Source: Kitagawia praeruptora
Lineage: Eukaryota; Streptophyta; Magnoliopsida; Apiales; Apiaceae
DNA: 64,000 nucleotides
Assembly: GCA_037693485.1 (NCBI GenBank)
Contig: CM075353.1
Location: 107,776,501 to 107,840,500 of the forward strand
Direction of reading: 5' to 3'
The stretch's first letter is position 1. Every line of letters starts with the position of its first letter. Shown one piece after another: positions 10,435-20,934 of this stretch. A program made the position numbers and the translations under genes. Below the pieces are notes generated by a model that was not told where the DNA came from, searched no databases, and saw only the letters and a program-made list of their open reading frames with translations.

Positions 10435-13400
10435 ATGGCAACTAAACCTTTCACTGTCTTTGGTCTACGTTTTGTGCCTAACAACTATGCAGCTTTACTT
10501 GAGAATGACCGGGCACCAGAGCCGTTTCATCTTATGCAAAATTTTCTTCGAGATTCTGAAATTGGGCAAGCGCTGGTTGAACCGGCTACTCTATCTGCTT
10601 CCCAAGTCGTTAATTTCTGGCAAAACTCAAGATATATTGAAGGAGGAGAGAATGGAACTCCGTCTATCATCTTCTCTCATGAAGAACAAGAGTTTGTGAT
10701 TACTCCACAAACTGTTCGCGATGTCATGGATTTTGACACACATACCTCATATGCTGTTGTTTCTGAGCAAAATCTGAGGGAAATGCTCACAGAAATTGGG
10801 TACATGGAATCACTTGCCAAGCTGGGCAGTGTAAGGCGACCAAACTTAAGAAAAGAGTGGAACTTTTTCTTTGATTGCATTACCAGGACATTCCAGAAGA
10901 AGGTCACCAACTGGGATGCTATTCCAATGGACAGTCTACAAATTGGGTATTCTCTACTTTATGGTAGTAATTTTGATTTTGGTAGATATGTTTTGATGAA
11001 TTTGGGTGATAAGTTGTCAGAGTCTACTACAGTTTACTTTGCTAGATTTTGTCAACTTCTATTCAATGCATGTGTTCCTGGTTTGACTGTTGATGAAGCT
11101 GATGAAATTCAACCTTTTAGAGTCACTAAAAGAATATTTTCTGATATGTCTAACAAAGATGTTGGAAAAGACTTGCCTCCTTTGGCATTGCCGCTTGCTT
11201 TGCAAAATTTTGTTAATCAGCCACAAGACACTGATACACATCAACCACAACAACCAGACTCACAGCCTATGCCTGAACCTTTAGCCACTGATCGTACACA
11301 AAACATACCATCTCAACCTACTCAAACACCTGCACCCACACCAACCACCACTGAACAACCCATATCACCTCCAACACAAACAGAACCTCAAACCAAACCT
11401 GACCAAACGAACACTGAACAAACAAACCCTGTCTCCACTACTCATCCACAACCACCACCAAAGCCAAAAAGGAAGAAACATACTGCAATCAACACTGAAC
11501 GTGCTAAGGCTAAACAGTCAACTCCAAAGGCTGTTTATTCTAGAAGATTCATACAAAGGGCAAACAGACCTTCACCACCTTTGGTTGAGGAAAGTTCTAG
11601 TGAGAGTTCCAGTGAAGCTGCAGAACAGGTTGCAGTACCTCAAGCTAAGAGGAGGAAGCTTATTCTGACTGATTCTGATGATGAGCCTGTTGCAGAGGCT
11701 CAAGAGAAAATCTCATTTGATATTCCTACTGGTGAGCCAGAGGTTATCATAGAACCTGAAATCCCAGAATCAAGAGACAAGGTTGCTGAACCAAAAGTTG
11801 ATAAGGTTCAAGACAATGAAGATGCTAGAGATGTTTTATCTCCAATGGAAGAGTTTGCTGAAACTCCGATGTCTTTTAATCATGAAGCATCTACTCCACC
11901 ACTCATGGAGGTTACAATGTCTATAGATACTGGTGTTGCTGATGGGCCTACTGTTGTTCTTGAAGACACTGTGGTTGCATCACACACTGAATTGAACTCT
12001 GATGCCAATAATATTTCTGCTCATGGTGAGGAGGTTGATAAACCAGAGAAGGTTCTTTCTTCAGAGCAAACTCCAATTGATAAAGGAAAACATGTTGCTC
12101 AAGAACCTATTGTTGCTAAAGAACAAATTGCTCAAGAACAAATTGCTGCTCCAGAACCTAGTCTTTCTGTTGCCTCTACTAGTGAATCAATGAGTGATTC
12201 TGTTGAAGCTAATAGTACAGGAGTTAACCAACCACAAAATCAGCCAGATGGTCAGAAAACAGGTGAAAAACCAGATTTTGCTGGGCCTTCTAATAATGAA
12301 ATTGATGATGGTTATTTGGCCAAGCAAACTGCTGAATGGTACAAGTCAGACTGTATTTTTCCTCCTGGAAGGGCAGAAAAGTTTCTTGAAGTCAATTCTA
12401 AAAAGATTATAAATCCAGAAATTTTCACTTGTTTGCAAGGCACGGTGATACAGATCAAAACTTTGAATAATAGATTTGATGACACTCAGAAATCTATTGT
12501 TGATCTTCGCACAGAAGTTGCCACTCATGAGGAAAAAGCTCAACTAGCTAATGCTAAACTCTTTCAACAGTTTGCCAAAGCTCAATCTAATCTTAATGAC
12601 AGACTGAGTACAGTTGAAAAGAATCAGACTTTACTGGCTGAGAAAGTTGATTCTATAGCAAATTCTCTTGAGTTAATCACCTCCATACTGATTCAAGACA
12701 GTGATGATGTCAAAAAGGGGGAGAGAGTTTCTAAAACCAAGTGTAAGAAAGATCAAACTTTGTCAAAGAAAGATCAAAATGATGATGAAGAAGCCAATGC
12801 TGATAAGGGCTTAAGAAATGTGAATCTCAGACAAGGACATGGGAGGTCTTCAAGGTCAAAGCCGAATTTGGTGATAGATTCAAATGCTCAGAGTACTTCA
12901 GGATCAAAGCCAAAGGATTTGTTATTCTCTGACAATCCACAAACAGATGAAGAATTGGCTGCAAAACTTTTTCGAGAAGAGAATGCTGAAGCTACACTTG
13001 AGGATATTCAAGCTGAAGAGAAGTTGTTACAGAAAGAACATCTAAAAGCTGTGAAGTCCAAGAAAGTGAAGAAAGTTGTTAAAACTTCAAAGTCTGCAAA
13101 GCCTGTGATGAAAGGAATTGTAATCAAAGAAAAACTATCTGGTATTCAAGAAGAAGAAGAAGATACTGGAAAGCTGGTTAGAAAGTCTTCTCTTGATGCT
13201 AAGTTGAAATTAAAAGAGAAAGTTGATGAAGAGAGCAAGGGCAAAATGATAGTTACAACCTCTGTTGCTACACAAGTTGTACAGACACACAGTAAACCCT
13301 TACCTGGTTTTTCAAGGGCAAAGATTCCAGTGCAAGAACAAGCAGGAGTAACTGGTGAGTATCAGCATAATAAATCTTGTTCAGGAAAGCCACCAGGGAG

Positions 13401-14070
13401 AAATACTTCTGGATTAGGTGCAACAAGAGATTTGAGATTTAGTAACAGTCCAAGAGATCCCTCTGCACTTGTATCTCTTGGTTCTGGTATTAATCAAGAA
13501 AATCTAGACAAGTTGGAATCAGTTCAGGTAGTTCATCAAAGGAGCTTAGATATTCACTTTCTACTATACTTTATGGCAGATGGGTCAGTGTATAGAGTGA
13601 ATGAAGAAGCAATCAAGTTAAAATTATTTGAGGAACTTCAGTATGTCTTGCATATCTTCAGAGTTAGAAATCAAAGAACACAGATCATTGCTAATTCTAT
13701 AAGGAAGCATATGCTGAAAGCTAAAGCTGCTACAGGAACAAAGTCTGCTGAAAAGTATGTTCCAAAATACAGAGACTGGAATGGAAATCTGATTGAAATG
13801 CAGAAGGGAACTACAAGGTTGAAGACTGATCTTGGAATTACAGTTCTGGATTTCAATGTAAAGTCTGAAGAATTAAAGTACATCAGATTGGGTAATGAAA
13901 TGAGGAGAAACAAGATCTATGATCTCAGGGCTGCTATTTTTCAAACGGATGAAAATGATCCAGAGTTAAGAGAGATCAAGCAAGCTATGGAAATTGAACT
14001 TGAAAATGCTGAAAGGAGATTGTTGATTGATTATCTCAGAACAACTCCAGATCTTGAGGAGGTTAGGTAG
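10435..14070 (+). CDS. Copia-1 ORF3, long extra protein of unknown function, 1,211 aa
   Basis: Sense-strand ORF downstream of pol, where Sireviruses carry an 'env-like' ORF. The first in-frame ATG (10435) is used; the open frame extends upstream without ATG. Residues 1 to about 260 form a conserved block shared with ORF3 of copia-2 (RKEW, YSLLY, and KRIFSDM followed by KD). Then come a Pro/Gln/Thr-rich tract (about 265-350), basic clusters KPKRKKH (343-349) and AKRRKL (404-409) that look like nuclear localisation signals, long acidic repeats, a helical region (about 690-780), a Lys-rich stretch and a charged helical C-terminus. I see no signal peptide or membrane span, so an envelope role is not supported. 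I do not recognise a domain of known function. Confidence 0.85.
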   Translation: MATKPFTVFGLRFVPNNYAALLENDRAPEPFHLMQNFLRDSEIGQALVEPATLSASQVVNFWQNSRYIEGGENGTPSIIFSHEEQEFVITPQTVRDVMDFDTHTSYAVVSEQNLREMLTEIGYMESLAKLGSVRRPNLRKEWNFFFDCITRTFQKKVTNWDAIPMDSLQIGYSLLYGSNFDFGRYVLMNLGDKLSESTTVYFARFCQLLFNACVPGLTVDEADEIQPFRVTKRIFSDMSNKDVGKDLPPLALPLALQNFVNQPQDTDTHQPQQPDSQPMPEPLATDRTQNIPSQPTQTPAPTPTTTEQPISPPTQTEPQTKPDQTNTEQTNPVSTTHPQPPPKPKRKKHTAINTERAKAKQSTPKAVYSRRFIQRANRPSPPLVEESSSESSSEAAEQVAVPQAKRRKLILTDSDDEPVAEAQEKISFDIPTGEPEVIIEPEIPESRDKVAEPKVDKVQDNEDARDVLSPMEEFAETPMSFNHEASTPPLMEVTMSIDTGVADGPTVVLEDTVVASHTELNSDANNISAHGEEVDKPEKVLSSEQTPIDKGKHVAQEPIVAKEQIAQEQIAAPEPSLSVASTSESMSDSVEANSTGVNQPQNQPDGQKTGEKPDFAGPSNNEIDDGYLAKQTAEWYKSDCIFPPGRAEKFLEVNSKKIINPEIFTCLQGTVIQIKTLNNRFDDTQKSIVDLRTEVATHEEKAQLANAKLFQQFAKAQSNLNDRLSTVEKNQTLLAEKVDSIANSLELITSILIQDSDDVKKGERVSKTKCKKDQTLSKKDQNDDEEANADKGLRNVNLRQGHGRSSRSKPNLVIDSNAQSTSGSKPKDLLFSDNPQTDEELAAKLFREENAEATLEDIQAEEKLLQKEHLKAVKSKKVKKVVKTSKSAKPVMKGIVIKEKLSGIQEEEEDTGKLVRKSSLDAKLKLKEKVDEESKGKMIVTTSVATQVVQTHSKPLPGFSRAKIPVQEQAGVTGEYQHNKSCSGKPPGRNTSGLGATRDLRFSNSPRDPSALVSLGSGINQENLDKLESVQVVHQRSLDIHFLLYFMADGSVYRVNEEAIKLKLFEELQYVLHIFRVRNQRTQIIANSIRKHMLKAKAATGTKSAEKYVPKYRDWNGNLIEMQKGTTRLKTDLGITVLDFNVKSEELKYIRLGNEMRRNKIYDLRAAIFQTDENDPELREIKQAMEIELENAERRLLIDYLRTTPDLEEVR

Positions 14071-14213
14071 ACAGAATTTGTAAGTAATTCGAATTTTCTG
14101 TAAATTTTGCTAAGTCAAGTTTAAACTCTGATTATATGTTAAACACTGTGTTTTTATTTGTTAGTTTTGACATCATCAATTATTATGAACTTGTACATTT
14201 TTCTAATGAACAA

Positions 14214-14225
14214 GTTGGGGGAGAT
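14214..14225 (+). other. Polypurine tract of copia-1
   Basis: AAGTTGGGGGAGAT directly precedes the 3' LTR (TGTTAG from 14226). It would prime plus-strand DNA synthesis. Copia-2 has the identical GGGGGAGAT at this place. Confidence 0.85.
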
Positions 14226-14841
14226 TGTTAGATATAATTGATGTGATTTAATGTCAGTGTTTAAGTATTTCAGGTAAAGAGAGTTTAACTTGTTATTGAA
14301 AGCAGTTGTAACAGAGTTTGAGTATACGCTGATTGCTGGAAGCGCAAACGCTGACAGAGGAGAGCGTAAACACTGATAGCTGAATACATGGAAGCGCAAA
14401 CGCTGTTAGCGTGGAGAGAACAGAGTTTGCTAAAGTCTGTCTACTGGGAGCGTCTACAAGTCAACAGAGTTTGAAGATTAATTTAATATTAATATGGAAG
14501 CGATATCTTTGAAGATTGGATAGCTGTCAAAGAGATTGAGTTGACTTAGAAGACGTGTAGCAATCGTAATTGATATCAATTGTATAGCTTAATTTTAGGA
14601 GAATCAATTTACGATTGTACGTAGCTGTATATCTTATAAATACAGTTAGGTTAACCCTAGAAGGGTATCGAACGTGAACGAACATCATTCTTGTAACCTA
14701 AGCAGCTCTCTGTGATACTTTACATCACCGAGAGAGGAATTATTAATTCCAAACAGTTTTAAAGAGTTAAAACGTGTGTTCTTGTTACTTATTTATACAG
14801 TTCTTGATTATTTATTGTGTAATCGACCTAACAAGATAACA
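14226..14841 (+). repeat. 3' LTR of copia-1
   Basis: 616 bp, the same length as the 5' LTR and without a visible difference. TATA box at 14635-14642. Followed by the target duplication ATGCA (14842-14846). Confidence 0.95.
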
Positions 14842-15771
14842 ATGCATGTCTCTCTACAAGGTCCAGCATGACCTAGAGGTCCAACGTGGCCTAGAATACT
14901 CTCTCTGCAAGGTCCAGCGAGGCCTAGAGGTCCAGCGAGGCCTAGAGCATATTTATTATGAAGGCTTACGGTCAGGCCCAGCGAGGTCGCGTGAGTATAA
15001 TTATCTCCGTACAGTGTGGACCACCTCGCATGACTAGCCCAGCGAGGCCGCATGCGAGGCCATGCAGCTTCTCCATTCGCCTCGTCAGCGAGGCCAGTTG
15101 ATTTAAGCATCATGCTAGCCCGGCCTCAAGGTCGCATCTATAGGAATCACCTCTTGTATAACTCCCGTCAAGTGATCGCTTCGCTACGACTTCCCTCATT
15201 GGGATCGCTTCGTATTATCATCACATCCACATACTACACGAGATTGCTATCTCATTCTCTGCTGGAAGGCTCATGACGCAGCCCCTCGAGGTCGCATGAG
15301 TATCAATACATTTGGGTTCGTTTCGCATGACTCAACCCCTCGAGGTTGCATGCTACACCCTTGTTACTTCTCTATTAGCCTCGCCCAAGAGGTCCTGATT
15401 CTAGCCATGCGAGACCATTTGCTTCCTTCTTTGGACCATGGATCATGGATAGAATAAATGGGTAAAATATATCAGCCCAAAAAGACGTCTAGTGGATTTT
15501 GGCCTAGTCGAGCCCATAGAAATCCTAGCCCGTCTAGATAACTTCTTCTCCAAGAGAACTATGTATGGCTTGATCCCTATAAATAGGGTACGTAGGCATC
15601 TTGTAAAGGATGATTGACAGTTCACCCCTGGAATATCAACAAACAAGATCAGGTACAAAAAATCACCAATCTCCTTCCGTGTTCTTCGTGTTCTTAGTGA
15701 AATATCCGTATTTTGCTCCATGATTCCAGCAAACCTCCAAAATATTGTTATACAATATTCTCCCTATAACA
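14842..15771 (+). repeat. LTR A of the outer gypsy, second part
   Basis: Continues LTR A after the copia-1 insertion and ends CCCTATAACA. It contains GGTCCAGCGAGGCCTAGA-like repeats, many GCGAGGC words and a promoter block with TATAAATA at 15578-15585. Apparent ORFs on both strands here are chance products of the repeats. Confidence 0.9.
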
Positions 15772-15773
15772 TT

Positions 15774-15791
15774 TGGCGCTAGAAGGAGGGG
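15774..15791 (+). promoter_or_regulatory. Primer-binding site of the outer gypsy
   Basis: TGGCGCTAGAAGGAGGGG lies two bases after the LTR. The same sequence follows LTR B (22005) and LTR D1 (41598). I did not identify the matching tRNA. Confidence 0.7.
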
Positions 15792-15813
15792 AAGTCATCA
15801 TATTGGGAGAAAG

Positions 15814-17496
15814 ATGACCGACTCGAACAAGAAGATGAACGGAGGGTACAACAACGGGGAGACCTCGGGGTCGTACAAGACACCCAAAGGCGATCCCTCC
15901 AGGAGCGAGAAGGAGGACGGGCCCGGGAAGGTGACAGTAGTACAAGAAAGGATAACTAGAGTGACGAAGCGGTATAGCTCGAGGGGCGCGAAGAGGAATG
16001 CCAGGAAGAGGCCCAAGTCCTATCAGGAGGAGAGCAGTAAAGGTCCCATCAAGAAACTCTTGGATGAAGCTGATGATGTTGTTACGGATCAAGCAAACCC
16101 TTACTCCTATGAAAACCTCGAGCGGGAGGAGGATGTAGAGCCTACTAAGACAAATGAATGGTTGCAGAATGAGGCCGCCTCATCCAAGGGGAGGTCAGTT
16201 AGTGTCTTTGATCGTCTTGGAAAGAGGTTAGCAGAGCATGATCTCCGCCTCAAGCTCGGAAAACTTACAGCTAACAAGAAGTATAAGCGATCTCAATCTT
16301 GGAGCCAAGGTTTGGAACGACCCCCCTCTCCTCATCGAGAGCTTGAGCGGTCCGAGGAGTACAAACCTGACCCCCTGAATCGCAAGGAGGATCAAGATGA
16401 GTCTAGAGCTCCCAAGAAGACCCAATCCCACCATGACAACACGGGAAAGGGAAAGGAAAAAGTTGAATATAAGAAGACCAGGGTTAGAGACTACAAGCTA
16501 GAGGAGCTAAAGAAGGCCTTGGATAAGAGAAATGCAGATAAGGGGATCCTTAACCCCATAGGTCCGGCCTCGCCTTTCACTCAAGAGATCAAGACCACTC
16601 CGCTTCCCACTATATTCTGGAATATTAGCCCAGACATGACTTATAATGGGGACACAGACCCTGCAGAGTTTGTTATTCGATTCAACAATGATATGGATGT
16701 GTACCGAGTCTCGCTATTGGCTAGGTGCAAGTTATTTGCAGCCTCGTTGAGGGGTAGTACCCATCAGTGGTTCTCTAAGCTAGGGGCTCACATCACTATA
16801 GACTCCTGGGAGCAGTTCGTGGACATTTTCATTAAGCATTTTCAGTCCTCCAAGCTCTATGCACCTTATGTATCCACCATGGTGAACATAAAGCAGAAGG
16901 AGGGTGAGACCCTACAGGACTACTTCAACAGGTTTAACGCCGAGGACCCTAGGGTGAGAGGAGCAAATGACGAGACCATTAAAAATTTTCTTATTGCTGG
17001 GCTGAGAGAGGGCACCAAGTTCTGGAAGAAGTTGCAGACACAGACACCTAGTACTCTCTTTGAGTTCTACAAGGAGGCAGAGCCTTACAAATGGATTGAA
17101 AAGTCGATGGAGGACCAAAAAAAGAATACTGATGCTAGAAACAGGGGAAGTAAGAGCAAGAGAGTGAAGAGGAAGGACTCTTGGAGCCCTAGGCGAAGAC
17201 GGGATCGCAGTGAGAGCCCAAAGAGGAGGGGTCGCGGTCCGCCAAGGAGGTCACCACCACGAGCTCAAAGTGGATGGAATGAGGGTCAGTCCACACCTTT
17301 AGTGGCCCCCATTGATCACATCTATGCAGTTAATGCTGACTAGGGGATGTTTAAGAAGCCCTCACCTATGAAAAGTCGGGCAATCAGGGATACTCGTAAA
17401 TATTGTGTCTTTAACGAACAGACAGGGCATGATACTACAAATTGTAGGCAGCTCAAGGAGCAAATTGAAGAGCTAATTCGCAATGGCCTAGCTAAC
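15814..17496 (+). pseudogene. Gypsy (Tat-type) Gag, broken
   Basis: The ATG at 15814 begins a basic, charged N-terminus (about 240 residues). A retrotransposon Gag core follows (about 16560-17100) with PLPTIFWNISPDMTYNGDTDP, KLFAASLRGSTHQWFSKL, and the ETLQDYFNRFN and NFLIAGLREGTKFW blocks. An Arg/Ser-rich tail follows. TAG at 17341-17343 stops it, but the same frame continues into a zinc-knuckle remnant (YCVFNEQTGHDTTNC, where one Cys is replaced by Asn) until TGA near 17498. Beyond that the natural continuation lies in other frames. The gene would have encoded the particle protein. It is decayed and the element could move only with help. Confidence 0.8.
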
Positions 17497-17498
17497 TG

Positions 17499-17909
17499 AA
17501 TGGGTAGTTCGTGAGGTGAAGAAGCATGGCACTAAGCCAGGTCTTGTTTTCAATAATGTCCCACCGTTTGGGCAAAAAGAAAAGTCCCACAAAGAAAGAG
17601 AGGTATGCTCGTGAGGCCAAGAAGCGGCCCCTCACCAATATACATCACCTTCAGGAGACCCCAAAGCTCTTTAAATGGGAGGGTACAAATATCATGTTCA
17701 CCGAGGAGGATGTGAAGTGGGTTCATTATCCCTACTCTGAATCTCTGGTTGTTCGGGTTCACATAGGATCTCAAAATATCTACAGGGTCCTCATGGATAA
17801 TGGGAGCGCAGTCAATGTCCTTACATATGAAGTCTATAGGAATATGGGATTTATGGACAAGGTGAAACCTAGCTTTGCAATTTCGCAAACCCGTTATCTT
17901 GCAATGTGA
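17499..17909 (+). pseudogene. Gypsy aspartic protease remnant
   Basis: After at least two frame changes, the region from 17499 gives recognisable Tat protease sequence. The block RVLMDNGSAVNVL contains the catalytic D-N-G-S variant of the retroviral Asp protease motif (about 17791-17820). Similarity ends near MGFMDK (about 17860), after which reverse transcriptase, RNase H and integrase should follow but are absent. This marks a large deletion of pol. Confidence 0.75.
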
Positions 17910-18938
17910 GGCCTCCTGGCCCCATTGGCGATAATGGATCAGTCCGTAAATCTACACAACGTGGAGCTATCTCTATGCATGCATTAAAGTCAGTCCATAA
18001 GCAAAGGAGAGCATGTGAAGACTCAACAAGACCCCTACATGGTGTGGCTATCGAGATCAATGAGACGCCTCTACATGAGATGCTTCTTGGTGAAATACCT
18101 CTACGTCGAGGAGAGAGGGGACGCCCTCGATCCTTCGGGAGAGGGGGGACGCCCCCGATCCTTGGCAGCAATGAGGAGGTCCTCAACTACCTCAATACAC
18201 CAGGAAGAGCATCTATCAAACAAGCCCCCTGCTTGGTATGAACTTCGCTAATATCAGCATACATTGCCCCAATCTGAAGGAGAACTCATAGCGGGGTAAC
18301 ATCAAAATTTCTTCATTACAAATGGTGTCAACTCCAAATAATACAAGAAGGTTACTGAAACATGTTGATTCCTCATCACATCTACAATTATAATGAGGAC
18401 TCGAGGGGTAGTGGCATTACATAAACACCACTTCTAGCAGGACATTTGAAGAATTACAAGACAAAGCCAGCACCTAGCGTTGCGAGGCCAGCACCTAGCG
18501 TTGCGAGCCTGCACCTAGCATTGCGAGGCAGCACCTAGCGTTGCGAGGCAGCACCTAGCGACGCGAGGCCGTAAACTCGACACCGTGCGATGCGAGGCTT
18601 CTCGGCCCCATAGGCGCAATCAGGATCATTTGAAGACTCCATCAGCTATCCTAAAGCACTTGGGAAAATTTAACAGATATGGAGAGGCATTATGGAGGAA
18701 TCTATACATGCTAAAATCATGCAACATGAGTCCCTTGTGCAAGCAGATACGAGGCCTATAGTACTTTGCAATATCATAAACATAAAATAAATGAGCATCA
18801 ATAAAGCAGGCCAATCCAGGTTCAAGGAGCATCCAAATAAGTAAAAGGAATTAAGTCTACAAGCGCGAGGCAAATAAAGGGAGTGCCCGCATCTCCACTG
18901 AGTCTAGCAGATAAAGTTTAAAAGCAATAAAAAGGAAG
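17910..18938 (+). other. Non-coding internal region of the outer gypsy
   Basis: No gene is visible. It contains a duplicated purine tract (GAGGGGTAGT, about 18414-18422) resembling the tract in front of the LTR. Next to it are five to six tandem 20-22-bp units built on CACCTAGCGTTGCGAGGC (about 18467-18570). The same stretch recurs at 35163-35650. Confidence 0.7.
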
Positions 18939-19415
18939 TCATGGGGATCCATTTGCCGCTTCCTCATTCATCTCCATCTTGAGGTTATCAGCAAATTTCC
19001 CAGTCTCTTCGCCCAACTGGTACCAATCAAAGTCTCTAACCTTCTCAAGGAATTTTTTCATGAAGTCAACAGATCCTTGGATCTCGGCCTCCTCAATGAT
19101 ATTGGGAAGAGCATTAGAAGCATCTTTAGCTTCCTTCTCTAACTCAACGACGCGATCTCTAAGCTCCTTGATCTGGGAGTCTGACTGCTCCCTCTCAACA
19201 GCATGATCTAGCTTAAGCTTCTTTCTAGCCGACTGCTCTGCATGAAGCTCTCCCTTAAGCTTCTCAGTCGTGCCTTCAAATTCTTTCCTCCAACTATTTT
19301 TTGCGTCCTCGGCATCAGCCTGAGCCTGTGCAAGTATGGATTTGAGATTCACAATCTCTTCACTCATCTTACTATTTGAAGAAGCCAAGGCTCGAACCTC
19401 CTTGTGGTGACGCAA
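18939..19415 (-). pseudogene. Antisense ORF (aORF) remnant of the outer gypsy, coiled-coil part
   Basis: A 158-residue open frame on the minus strand between the internal region and LTR B. It is strongly alpha-helical, with heptad-like Leu/Ala/Glu patterns (ASSNSKMSEEIVNLKSILAQ), then SVDFMKKFLEKVRDFDWYQL. It matches the layout of the third exon of the antisense gene in element D (coiled coil, then Phe-Leu...Phe-Leu, acidic, Asp-Tyr/Trp). Related sequence continues upstream at 19416-19530 in another frame, so the original gene was longer and is broken by a small duplication (TATATA) near 19440. Antisense ORFs at this position are a known feature of Tat-type elements. Function unknown. Confidence 0.65.
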
Positions 19416-20250
19416 TTGATGGAAGAAAAGCTCAGCTATATAGCTTTAGTCTTGGAAGCATTGGACTCCTCCAGAGATTGTAGGGACAAGGAATACATAT
19501 CAATCTTAGAAACATGGGCATGTGCCAATTTGCCATATGTCTGGCGGACCAGTCCAGGAGAAGGATGAAAAGGATGAAGAGACTCATGTCGTCCTTGTTC
19601 TTCTTTAGTGGTGGTTCTTCATGAAGACTCGTTATCTCAGTTGATTTTTTCCTGCTAGGATGGAGGGAAGAAGATGATTATCGAAGAGGCATTGTGAGAG
19701 TGGTCTAGTTAGGAGGAGGCATGACAACATCAGACTTGGTAGCTGAACCCCCAACAAGGGAGGAATGGTGAGTCAGATCGCCAGAAGGGTTAAGAGAGGT
19801 ACTCGTAGCTTTGTCCTTCATCATGAAAAGGATCGCGGAATATTTCTTGGAAGCCATGCATGTAAGTATACAGAAGAAAATACCTCAATACAAGAAAAAA
19901 TGGAAACCAAAACATACACACTTAATATTCAAGCTGGTGCGAATTGGTTTGCGAGGAGAATTAAATTTACGAAGCAAGCAGACAGCTTGCATGGCAGAAA
20001 AATAAAGCGTAGCGAGATGGCCAGTACGAGGAGACATGGGCTCGTATTAAATTAAAAATTTGAAAGTTGTCAAGCGAGCAGGCTTCTCGACAAATCAAAT
20101 AATTATTTTGATTTTATTTTTGAAGAAATTTTGAAGACCAGAAAAAATAGTTCTCCGCTACATCTGCGTGCACCGAAGAACTGGGGGTAGTTGCTATGCT
20201 TGAAAATTGATACAAACTCTAAGCAGACTCATTACAAGAATTGGGGCAGC
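19416..20250 (+). other. Decayed antisense-gene upstream region
   Basis: Contains broken upstream parts of the antisense gene on the minus strand (to about 19530) and otherwise no recognisable gene. Confidence 0.5.
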
Positions 20251-20445
20251 CCCGCAACGTATGAGGCTGCGAGGAGGCCTCACGACGTATGAGGCTGCGA
20301 GGAGGCCTCGCGACGTATGAGGCTGCGAGGAGGCCCTGCAACGTATGAGGCTGCGAGGAGGCCTCGCAATATATGAGGCTGCAAGGAGGCCTCGCAATGT
20401 AAGAGGCTGCGAGGAGGCCTCGTAACATATGAAGCTATAAGGAGT
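20251..20445 (+). repeat. 28-bp tandem repeat array
   Basis: About seven copies of a unit reading GAGGCTGCGAGGAGGCCTCG plus an 8-base CGACGTAT-like spacer, degenerating to the right. Each unit contains GCGAGG and GCCTCG in opposite orientation, so it can form a small hairpin. A second array of the same unit lies at 36311-36500. Confidence 0.85.
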
Positions 20446-20934
20446 CCTCTCAACTCATGAGGAGGCCTCTCATCATAATAATAAGGAACAACGGAGAGTC
20501 ATCTCATCATACTTTAAGAAGACCTGGATATATAGGTGAAAGTCCAAGCTCACATATCAGCATGATAGAAGATATAATTACAACAACTTATGACTGCAAG
20601 GCCCTATGGGGTCGCCTCTCAAGGTCCCTACAGGACCTCATTACGCTTGGAAGAACCCTTCGAGGTCACCATCACTCACTTATAAATGGCTTCGCATTAA
20701 TTGAAAGACACACAACATATGTCATCATCTTAGTAATTGGGAGAAGATCTCGAAATATGACAGTTGTCTGCAACCATTAAAATTCATTGGGATCACGATG
20801 CAATTCCAAGGTACTTGAGATAGCTATGCTTTCATCTACAGCAATCTATAGCGAGCACAGGCCTCGCATCGAAGTTTTGACAAAGCATTTTTTGAGTCCA
20901 CATTGCATCTTCAATGACAGACTCGGGGGGTAGT
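20446..20934 (+). other. 3' untranslated part and polypurine tract of gypsy internal 1
   Basis: No gene is visible. It ends with the purine tract ACTCGGGGGGTAGT (20921-20934) directly before LTR B. Confidence 0.7.

Larger units (their letters stand above)
2174..14841 (+). mobile_element. Copia-1: complete long Ty1/copia element with ORF3
   Basis: A 12,668-bp element flanked by the 5-bp duplication ATGCA (2169-2173, 14842-14846). Order: LTR, primer-binding site, gag, pol, 2-kb spacer, ORF3, purine tract, LTR. The gag, pol and ORF3 frames are all open. Large size, the initiator-Met primer site, a big Gag with three zinc knuckles and an ORF after pol resemble the Sirevirus/Maximus type. That assignment rests on architecture, not on a phylogeny. 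The two LTRs look identical, so the insertion is very recent and the element may be competent. Confidence 0.93.

Noticed and set aside
14808..15721. Several open frames on both strands in LTR A (and the same in LTRs B and C)
   Set aside because: Repeat-derived frames in LTR sequence, not conserved between the three LTR copies.
18467..18570. Regular direct repeats that superficially resemble a CRISPR array
   Set aside because: Units of 20-22 bases are contiguous, without unique spacers, and lie inside a plant retrotransposon.
20194..20428. Minus-strand frames with repeated Arg-Gly-Leu-Leu-Ala-Ala-Ser
   Set aside because: Direct translation of the 28-bp tandem array; the unit is not a multiple of three, so frames rotate along the array.
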